Assembly (NCBI GenBank): GCA_910579105.1
Contig: CAJTRT010000006.1
Span: 9,360-73,359, forward strand
Reading direction: 5' to 3'
Length of the DNA stretch: 64,000 nt
Source of the DNA: an uncultured Muribaculaceae bacterium
Lineage (GTDB): Bacteria > Bacteroidota > Bacteroidia > Bacteroidales > Muribaculaceae
The notes under the pieces are model-generated. The model saw nothing but the letters and a program-made list of their open reading frames with translations, was not told where the DNA came from and made no database searches. A program made the position numbers and the translations under genes. Positions 57,883 through 64,000 of the stretch are shown here, piece after piece; position 1 is the first letter of the stretch; each line of letters begins with the position of its first letter.

Positions 57883-60800
57883 TTATTTCTTGGGGAGGAA
57901 GCGGGTGAGGTCGTTGATGTTCACACCCTCGGCCAGGAGTTTCTCCTGCAACGCGGCGCTGTCGCCCCCCTCTGAGTTGTAGGTGTCGAGCAGGACGTAG
58001 AGGTATGTCGGGATGTATCGGTCGGCATATGTCAGGCCGGAGTAGCCGCTTCCCGGCAGGGTGCGTTGCAGCTCCATGAAGTAGGGGAGGTACTGGCCGT
58101 AGCGGAGGATCTCCTTCTCGAGAATCGCCAGCCCCTTTGCCTTGAGGTTGTCGTCGCCGGTGGCTTGGGCCAATTTGAGGTATGTGTCGGCGATCTGATA
58201 GCCGATCTGTATGCTGTAAGGAGCGACTGATGTGGGGAGCTTCTCGTCGATGAGGTCGAGGATATGCGCGGCCTTGGTGAATCGGTCGGCGGCATACACC
58301 GCGTCGGGTTTGCCGTTCACCGAGTCGGTCGGATGCATCGCGTCGTACCCTTCGAGGAACAGCGCGTAGGCCAGTTCCGACATCGCGGAGCGGTGGGTGG
58401 TGACCATGCGGCGCACCGTCTCGTCGAGGTATACCTCCTGTCCCTCATTGAGCTTGTCGAGGCCTCCCCAGCGGAACTTGGTGGTGATGTTGTCGTACAT
58501 CTTGTCGGTGGCGATCCAGGTCGACTGCCCGTCCTCGGGGTTGCGAAGGGGTGTCACCTGGTATGCCAGGCCGGTGTTACGCATATAGGGGGAAAGCGAC
58601 AGGTAGTATTCGTCGGGGACGGTCATGGCGAAGTACGCGGGGCGGTTCCATCCGTCGCGCGCCTGTGTGGCGATCACGTCGAGACTGATCGCCTGGCTGA
58701 GGGTGACTCCCCCGGCGGGGTTCTTCGGGTCCTTGTAGAGCGATACCTCGATTGCCTCCTCCGCGGCGGGAACCTCGGAGGGGAGGATCACCCCGGCCTC
58801 GGCGGCCGCCCCGGCGTTGGAGGGGATGTACATATACGGGTAGCGCATGACGCGCGAGCCCTGCCACATGGCTTTGGGGTTGTGGTAGAGGTCATCGAGG
58901 GCGTTGAGGGCGTTGACGCGCTCCTGGCTCATGTTCTCCTGGTCGAAGTAGCTGTATTGGAGGCGGTCCTGGGCGTAGTCGGCGGGTTTGGCCGATGTCG
59001 GGAGGCCGGCGGCTCCGTCGGTGGCGACGCGCATCTGGTTGGCGTACCAGTCGGTCGTGAGGTATGAGAGGTTCACCACGCGCACGTCGGTGCGGTAGCC
59101 CTCGACCTCCTGGGCGTACCACAGGGGGAATGTGTCGTTGTCGCCGTTGGTGAAGATCACGCCGTTCTTGTCGATTGACGAGAGGTAGTTCATGCCGAAG
59201 TCGCGGGTGGTGTAGCGTCCCGAGCGGTCGTGGTCGTCCCATGTCTGCGACACCATCTGCAAGGGTACGGCCAGGCCTACGGCACACGCGCCGCAGGCTA
59301 CGATGATGGCCTTGCGGCGGTCGGCGTGCGGGTTGATGCCGCTGTCGCCGTCACCTTCCGGGGCGACGGAGTTCTTCAACAGCCTGTTGACGAGCGCCCA
59401 GAGCGCCGGCACACCCATGCCGACCCATATGGCGAAGGCGTAGAACGAGCCGGCGAAGGCGTAGTCGCGCTCGCGGGGCTGCAAGGGGGGCTGGTTTAGG
59501 TAGAGCACGATGGCGATTCCCGTCATGAAAAAGAAGAAGAAAATCACCCAGAACTGCTCGATGCCCCGTTTGGAGTGGAAAGCCTGCCATGTGAGGCCGA
59601 GGATGCCGAGGAGGAGGGGCAGCATGTAGAACACGTTGTGCCCCTTGTTGTTCCTGCCGATGTCGTCGGGGAGGAGGCTCTGGTCGCCCAGGCGGGGGTT
59701 GTCGATGAAGGGGATGCCCGAGATCCAGTTCCCGTGGTTTGCCTCACCCTGTCCGGCGATGTCGTTCTGGCGCCCCGCGAAGTTCCACATGAAGTAGCGC
59801 CAGTACATGTAGTTGAGCTGGTAGTTGAAGAAGTAGCGCAGGTTCTGGGCGAAGGTGGGCTTCTGCATCATCATCGAGCGTATGGTCTCTCCGTTCTTGT
59901 CGACGATCACCGGGGCCTCCACGTTGTCGAGGTCGGCCTCCGTGGCCCCGATCCACTCCATATAGGCCTGGGGATGCGACGCGGAGGTGGAGTACATTCG
60001 CGGGAAGAGCATCTTGGGGGTCATCTCGTAGGAGAAGGACTCCTTGGCGACGTACCGGTCAGGTTCCGAGGGGTCGCTCTTGACGGCCTTGCTGTAAACG
60101 TCCTTCACTCCTTTTTTCTTGAAACCGTAGCCGCCGTAGTCGTCGGCCTCGTAGAGGACGGACGACTTGAACGTGTGGCCGTAGAGGAGCGGGGTCTCGC
60201 CGTACTGCTCGCGGTTGAGGTAGGAGGAGAGGGCGAAGACGTTGTCGGGGGCGTTCTGGTTCATCGGGGGGTTGGCGTGTGAGCGGATCAGCAGCAGCGC
60301 GTAGGACGAATACCCCGCGAAGATCACCAGTATGCTCAGGGCGCATACGGTGAGGATCCTTACGGGGAGCTTCTTCGCCATCCACAGGAACGCGCCGAGA
60401 GCTCCGATTATCACCACCGGCATGAGCCAGGAAGAGCCGATGAAGGGGATGCCTGACAGGATTACCGCCAGCAGGAAAGACACGCGGATCTCGGTGGCGG
60501 ACTTCTGGCGGTAGAGCGCGGCCACGGCCCATATGGCCGCGGCGAGGAAGAGCACGGTGTAGGCGAGCACGCCGGTGTTGTAGCCCATGCCGAAGGAGTT
60601 GACGAACATCAGCTCGAACGACTGCGCCACCTCGATGAATCCCGGCACGAGGCCGTAGAGGATCAACGCCACGATGGCGGCGGCTATGCCGAGGGCTATC
60701 AGCGAGCCGGTAGCGGTGGTGTTCTTGAACTTGCGGTAGTAGAACACCAGCACGATGGCCGGGATGCAGAGGAGGTTGAGCAGGTGGACGGCGATCGACA

Positions 60801-61362
60801 CGCCTATTATATAGGCTATCAGCACCAGGTAGCGGTCGGAATGTGGCTGGTCGGCTCGGTTCTCCCATTTGAGTATCAGCCAGAACACCAGCGCGGTGCA
60901 GAACGACGAGAAGGCGTATACCTCCCCCTCTACCGCCGAGAACCAGAATGTGTCGCTCCAGGTGTAGGCCAGTGCGCCGCAGATTCCGGCGCCGAAGATC
61001 ACGAGCATTTCAAGCGTTCCTACTTCCGAGGCGTCGTCCTTTACCACCAGGCGCTTCACCAGGTGGGTTATTGTCCAGAACAGCAGAAGGATGGTGGCGG
61101 CGGAAAGGAGCGCCGACATTGAGTTGACCATCAGCGCGGCGCGGCTCATGTCGCCCCCGGCGAAGTTGACGAAGAAGCGGGCGGCGAGCATGAATATGGG
61201 GTTGCCCGGCGGGTGGCCCACTTCGAGCTTGGCGCCTTGCGCGATGAATTCGGGGCAGTCCCAGAAGGAGGCGGTCGGCTCGACGGTCAGCAGGTATGTG
61301 GTGGCCGCGACGGCGAAACACACCCATCCGAGGATGTTGTTCAGGAGGTTATACTTTTTCAT
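57883..61362 (-). CDS. DUF2723 family polytopic membrane protein (TMEM260/O-mannosyltransferase-like)
   Basis: The 1159-residue protein has many membrane helices in residues ~1-370 and ~580-700. The N-terminal motif LLTVEPTASFWDCPEFIAQG then AKLEVGHPPGNPIFMLAA (~23-60) holds the acidic residue and HPPG typical of DUF2723, a GT-C family related to the TMEM260 O-mannosyltransferase. The C-terminal ~400 residues are soluble (FTNGDNDTFPLWYAQEVEGY) and end in helical repeats. It probably glycosylates exported proteins in the periplasm. A consensus promoter lies 47 nt upstream. Confidence 0.88.
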   Translation of the reverse strand: MKKYNLLNNILGWVCFAVAATTYLLTVEPTASFWDCPEFIAQGAKLEVGHPPGNPIFMLAARFFVNFAGGDMSRAALMVNSMSALLSAATILLLFWTITHLVKRLVVKDDASEVGTLEMLVIFGAGICGALAYTWSDTFWFSAVEGEVYAFSSFCTALVFWLILKWENRADQPHSDRYLVLIAYIIGVSIAVHLLNLLCIPAIVLVFYYRKFKNTTATGSLIALGIAAAIVALILYGLVPGFIEVAQSFELMFVNSFGMGYNTGVLAYTVLFLAAAIWAVAALYRQKSATEIRVSFLLAVILSGIPFIGSSWLMPVVIIGALGAFLWMAKKLPVRILTVCALSILVIFAGYSSYALLLIRSHANPPMNQNAPDNVFALSSYLNREQYGETPLLYGHTFKSSVLYEADDYGGYGFKKKGVKDVYSKAVKSDPSEPDRYVAKESFSYEMTPKMLFPRMYSTSASHPQAYMEWIGATEADLDNVEAPVIVDKNGETIRSMMMQKPTFAQNLRYFFNYQLNYMYWRYFMWNFAGRQNDIAGQGEANHGNWISGIPFIDNPRLGDQSLLPDDIGRNNKGHNVFYMLPLLLGILGLTWQAFHSKRGIEQFWVIFFFFFMTGIAIVLYLNQPPLQPRERDYAFAGSFYAFAIWVGMGVPALWALVNRLLKNSVAPEGDGDSGINPHADRRKAIIVACGACAVGLAVPLQMVSQTWDDHDRSGRYTTRDFGMNYLSSIDKNGVIFTNGDNDTFPLWYAQEVEGYRTDVRVVNLSYLTTDWYANQMRVATDGAAGLPTSAKPADYAQDRLQYSYFDQENMSQERVNALNALDDLYHNPKAMWQGSRVMRYPYMYIPSNAGAAAEAGVILPSEVPAAEEAIEVSLYKDPKNPAGGVTLSQAISLDVIATQARDGWNRPAYFAMTVPDEYYLSLSPYMRNTGLAYQVTPLRNPEDGQSTWIATDKMYDNITTKFRWGGLDKLNEGQEVYLDETVRRMVTTHRSAMSELAYALFLEGYDAMHPTDSVNGKPDAVYAADRFTKAAHILDLIDEKLPTSVAPYSIQIGYQIADTYLKLAQATGDDNLKAKGLAILEKEILRYGQYLPYFMELQRTLPGSGYSGLTYADRYIPTYLYVLLDTYNSEGGDSAALQEKLLAEGVNINDLTRFLPKK

Positions 61363-61408
61363 TGCGTGTCTGTGATGGGGAAGACGCCTCGGCGTCAGGT
61401 ATATTGCG

Positions 61409-61439
61409 CGAAATTACGGCAACTTCGCCTATTCGCCAA
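61409..61439 (-). promoter_or_regulatory. Minus-strand promoter of the DUF2723 gene
   Basis: On the minus strand TTG (61439-61437), a 20-nt spacer and TAATTTCG (61416-61409). The -7 box deviates in one base (C for T) from TAnnTTTG. Confidence 0.55.
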
Positions 61440-61453
61440 CTTTTTAAGGTTTA

Positions 61454-62404
61454 TTAGAAGGTGAGCGCCATAGAGAAGCCCACCGCTCCGTTGCCGGCGA
61501 ACGGGGCTCCGAATCCGGTCACGGTGTTGCGGCGTTCCGGGAGGCATATGCCTGCGCACTCGCGTGCCAGACGCTCCTCGCGTTCCTTTATGTGGCGCTC
61601 GTAGCGCTTGCGGAAGATTTTGGGGTAGAGCCAGTAGGCGAGGGTGGTCGAGAAGTAGCCGACGGCGGCTCCGCCGACCACGTCGTTGATCCAGTGGCGG
61701 TTGTTGTGTATGCGCAGGTAGGCCGTTGTGAGGGCCACCGCGTAGCCCGCCACGCCGATCCAGGGGGATGTCGACCAGTACTCGCGGCGGAGGAACTCGG
61801 CGCCCGTCACCGCGGTGCCCGTGTGGCCCGAGGGGAACGAGTTGTGGGCGTCGCTGTCGGGGCGCTTCTCTCCGAAGGCGAACTTCATGCCCGAGTTTAT
61901 GGCGACGAATATCGTGTAGCTCATTGCCGCGATGATGGTGCGGTCGAGCAGGCCGTTCTCCCCTTTCAGTCCGCAGGCATATAGGCCGTAGGAGGCCACG
62001 ATGGGGGCGTATTGGAGGTAGTTGTCAACGGTGGTCTTGTGCTTTCCGTGCTGCGACAGGTGCTGCTGGACATATTTGCGGGCCTGCACGAGCTTCGGCA
62101 CGCGCACGAACAGCGACGCGGCGGCCCCGACGACCACCGGCGTGCCCAGCTGCCAGTAGTTCACCTTCATGCCGTCGCGGTAGCGGGGGCAGGGGAGGGC
62201 CGGGGTCTCGGCGAAAAGCACCTCCTCGCCGACTTCGGCGAACACCGGCGCGGCGCTCGCGGTGTCGGCTGGGTTGAACCCGGTGAAGTCGGGTAGCGCC
62301 GTGGCTCCGGGAGGGAGCGTCGGCCCGGCTGCCGGGCCGTGAACCTCGCCGAACGCGGCGAGGTTCACGGCCGCGGCGATCAATATTGTCAGAAACTTTC
62401 TCAT
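61454..62404 (-). CDS. PAP2-family membrane phosphatase
   Basis: The 316-residue protein has a signal sequence (MRKFLTILIAAAVNLAAFGE), a Pro/Ala-rich segment and a PAP2 core with motif 1 KFAFGEKRPDSD (~175-186), motif 2 FPSGHTG (~190-196) and motif 3 RIHNNRHWINDVVGG (~234-248). Such enzymes dephosphorylate lipid phosphates such as undecaprenyl diphosphate or lipid A on the periplasmic side. A TAACTTCG-type -7 box (62430-62423, minus strand) lies 20 nt upstream. It is a single-gene unit. Confidence 0.9.
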   Translation of the reverse strand: MRKFLTILIAAAVNLAAFGEVHGPAAGPTLPPGATALPDFTGFNPADTASAAPVFAEVGEEVLFAETPALPCPRYRDGMKVNYWQLGTPVVVGAAASLFVRVPKLVQARKYVQQHLSQHGKHKTTVDNYLQYAPIVASYGLYACGLKGENGLLDRTIIAAMSYTIFVAINSGMKFAFGEKRPDSDAHNSFPSGHTGTAVTGAEFLRREYWSTSPWIGVAGYAVALTTAYLRIHNNRHWINDVVGGAAVGYFSTTLAYWLYPKIFRKRYERHIKEREERLARECAGICLPERRNTVTGFGAPFAGNGAVGFSMALTF

Positions 62405-62526
62405 TCTTGTTTAGGTAGAACGCGAAGTTAAGCCTATTTTTCGGTTTAATCAGTCTGATGACAACCGAAAATCCGTAATGAATCTCTGTTTAAACCGATA
62501 ACAGACGCAACTTGTTCGGCAGCCTG

Positions 62527-62558
62527 GTTGTTTTTGTAATACAAATGATGTAACTTCG
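62527..62558 (+). promoter_or_regulatory. Promoter of the toxin-antitoxin operon
   Basis: GTTG (62527-62530), a 20-nt spacer and TAACTTCG (62551-62558) precede the ATG at 62572 by 13 nt. The transcript leader would be very short. Confidence 0.55.
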
Positions 62559-62571
62559 CGGTATAAGCAAT

Positions 62572-62838
62572 ATGAAAAAGATGGAACTTGCGATACAGAA
62601 AAAGAATCAGAGCTTTCGGCTCCCTGTCGATTTGATCGAGCGCCTGAAGCTGCTGGCAAAGCGCCAGAACAGAAGTCTTAACAACTTTGTGGAGACGCTT
62701 TTGCTCGGAGCCGCCTACAATGAGCCGAGTGAGGAGACCCTTGCGGCAATGAAAGAGGCCATGAGCGGTAAGCTGCGGAATACGCGGCCGCTCGACCTCT
62801 CCTCGGTCGAGGCGATGGAGAAATCTATGGGGTTATGA
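62572..62838 (+). CDS. Antitoxin of a YafQ/RelE-type pair (ribbon-helix-helix-like)
   Basis: The 88-residue protein has a strand-helix-helix start (QSFRLPVDLIERLKLLAKRQ, then NRSLNNFVETLLLGAA) typical of Arc/MetJ-like antitoxins that bind DNA as dimers. A flexible C-terminal part (~50-88) would neutralise the toxin. Its stop overlaps the toxin start (ATGA at 62835-62838), the usual coupling. Autoregulation at the promoter 62527-62558 is expected from the family. The alternative start at ATG 62581 is possible. Confidence 0.85.
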   Translation: MKKMELAIQKKNQSFRLPVDLIERLKLLAKRQNRSLNNFVETLLLGAAYNEPSEETLAAMKEAMSGKLRNTRPLDLSSVEAMEKSMGL

Positions 62839-63110
62839 AGAGGCTGTTCCCGACCACCCAGTATAAAAAGGATTACAAACGTATCCGCCGTAATCCGGCG
62901 AAAGTGGCAAAGCTGCTCACCTTGTTGCGTATGTTGCAGAATGAGGAGCCGATTCCTGCGGAATTCAGTCCGCACATGCTGACTGGCAATTATGCCGGCC
63001 ATATGGAGTGCCATATAGAGGGTGACTTTTTGTTGATTTGGTTTGACAGAGAGGCCGACCAGATTGATTTGGTAAGGCTCGGCTCTCATTCGGAGCTGTT
63101 TAGGAAATAG
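62835..63110 (+). CDS. YafQ/RelE-family mRNA-interferase toxin
   Basis: The 91-residue basic toxin begins MKRLFPTTQYKKDYKRIRRN, as in YafQ, continues with EEPIPAEFSPHMLTGNYAGH (~44-63), and has ECHIEGDFLLIWFDREADQI and the end VRLGSHSELFRK, where His and Arg/Lys residues of the ribosome-dependent RNase site lie. It cleaves mRNA in the ribosomal A site. The partner is the upstream antitoxin. Confidence 0.9.
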   Translation: MKRLFPTTQYKKDYKRIRRNPAKVAKLLTLLRMLQNEEPIPAEFSPHMLTGNYAGHMECHIEGDFLLIWFDREADQIDLVRLGSHSELFRK

Positions 63111-63112
63111 CT

Positions 63113-64000
63113 ATGGTGTTGAATTACATATGGGCGGCGTTCTTCCTGGTGGCGTTCGCGGTGGCGCTGGGGCGCACGGTCTTCGAGGGCGACGCCGGGG
63201 TGTGGGCCGATATGATGCAGGGGTCGTTCTCGGCGGCGGCGTTGGCGTTCGAGGTGTCGCTGGGGCTGACGGGTATACTGGCCATGTGGCTGGGGCTGAT
63301 GAAGATCGGCGAGCGCGCCGGGGTGATCGGTTTCTTCGGGCGGATGGTGTCGCCGTTGTTCTGCCGCCTGTTCCCGGGGGTGCCGAAGGGGCATCCGGCC
63401 ATGGGCTCCATATTCATGAACGTGTCGGCCAACATGCTGGGGCTCGACAACGCCGCGACCCCGCTGGGGCTGAAGGCCATGGGTGAGTTGCAGTCGCTCA
63501 ACAAGGAGAAGGACACGGCTACCGACGCGATGATCATGTTTCTGATACTGAACGCTTCGGGGCTTTGCTTCATACCGATTTCCATTATGATGTACCGTGC
63601 GCAGGCGGGGGCGGCGAACCCCACGGACGTGTTCCTGCCTATCCTGCTGGCCACGTTCGTCTCGACGCTTGTGGGCATCGTCGCGCTGTGTCTGAAACAA
63701 CGCATCCGCCTGGCCGACCCGGTGCTGCTGGGGTGGCTCGGGGGTATGATGGCCGTGATCGCCGCGATGGTGTGGTTTTTCGCCGGTATGGATGGCGAGC
63801 GTGTGGAGCGTTATTCGGGCTTTATCGCCAATTTCCTGCTGTTCAGCGTGATTGTCGGTTTCCTGCTGGCGGGTATGCGCAAGCGGCTCAATATGTATGA
63901 AACGTTTATCGAGGGGGCCAGGGAGGGGTTCAAGACTGCCGTGACGATCATCCCCTACCTTGTGGCCATACTGGTGGGCATCGCCGTTTTCCGCGCTTCC
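63113..64000 (+). CDS. Nucleoside-recognition-domain (spore maturation SpmA/SpmB-like) membrane protein, 3' end outside window
   Basis: The frame from ATG 63113 stays open to the window end (296 codons seen). The protein is polytopic and contains two nucleoside-recognition (Gate) domains: GLTGILAMWLGLMKIGERAG, NVSANMLGLDNAATPLGLKA (~102-121) and, near the end, YETFIEGAREGFKTAVTIIP (~262-281). In Bacteroidetes SpmA and SpmB are often fused, which fits the start of a second domain here. The role is uncertain; transport across the inner membrane is assumed. It starts 2 nt after the toxin stop, but the association is probably accidental. Confidence 0.88.
   Translation, partial: MVLNYIWAAFFLVAFAVALGRTVFEGDAGVWADMMQGSFSAAALAFEVSLGLTGILAMWLGLMKIGERAGVIGFFGRMVSPLFCRLFPGVPKGHPAMGSIFMNVSANMLGLDNAATPLGLKAMGELQSLNKEKDTATDAMIMFLILNASGLCFIPISIMMYRAQAGAANPTDVFLPILLATFVSTLVGIVALCLKQRIRLADPVLLGWLGGMMAVIAAMVWFFAGMDGERVERYSGFIANFLLFSVIVGFLLAGMRKRLNMYETFIEGAREGFKTAVTIIPYLVAILVGIAVFRAS

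Noticed and set aside
1..64000. tRNA, rRNA, tmRNA or RNase P RNA genes
   Set aside because: I looked for their conserved cores in the gene-free intervals and saw none convincing. A tRNAscan-SE and Infernal run would settle this.

Overview
The window is bacterial chromosome from a member of the Bacteroidota, order Bacteroidales. The evidence is: promoters of the Bacteroidetes type (a -7 box TAnnTTTG with TTG or TTTG about 20 bases upstream); Bacteroidales-type proteins (DUF3078, DUF2723, PepD, a GldE-like CNNM protein next to LptC and CoaX); and many lipobox and signal-peptide starts. The sequence is unusually GC-rich for the order. A high-GC gut lineage such as Muribaculaceae is plausible, but this is inference.

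Layout. 0-12.5 kb (mostly +): end of ybeY, mnmG, a parS-like palindrome, apt, a large secreted protein, a SlyD-type FKBP, an S41 protease, a PpiD-like foldase and an acyl-ACP thioesterase. 12.6-23.2 kb (all -): an eight-gene cluster led by a small membrane protein and a 1066-residue tubulin/FtsZ-like protein (Tubulin_2 type). It continues with a zinc-ribbon membrane protein, two secreted proteins of unknown function, an NTF2-like protein, a sulfatase-modifying-factor-fold protein and a metallophosphoesterase. 23.2-24.6 kb: repeats and a probable minus-strand non-coding RNA. 24.6-29.9 kb (+): a phage-like structural cassette (capsid-like and portal-like proteins plus small proteins) without terminase, tail or integrase. 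30-33 kb: pheT and yebC. 33.5-38.4 kb: an outer-membrane protein and an operon ending in aroB. 38.4-42.4 kb (-): coaX, an OMP, lptC and a CNNM protein. 42.7-46.7 kb: pfkA, argS and a BI-1 family gene. 47-48 kb: an AT-rich two-gene island beside a relic of a licD gene. 48-50.5 kb: LicD and an ArnT-like glycosyltransferase. 50.5-64 kb: envelope proteins, PepD, an OmpH-like lipoprotein, QueG, a NodB-type deacetylase, a DUF2723 protein, a PAP2 phosphatase, a toxin-antitoxin pair and a truncated nucleoside-recognition-domain membrane protein.

Three repeat systems overlay the genes and are the most unusual aspect of the window. (1) REP-like palindromes share a GTAGGGAC head but carry different stems, and often lie in inverted pairs. 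(2) Short GCTCG...CTCGC palindromes fill intergenic gaps and also sit in frame inside at least five coding regions (acyl-ACP thioesterase, two tubulin-cluster proteins, the first phage-cassette gene and QueG). There they add recurrent peptides, much like Rickettsia palindromic elements. (3) A ~101-nt element occurs four times, each copy directly 3' of a plus-strand gene. Its three stems differ between copies by compensatory changes, which shows a conserved folded structure.

No rRNA, tRNA, CRISPR array or complete insertion sequence was recognised. All assignments come from reading the sequence; no database search was run.
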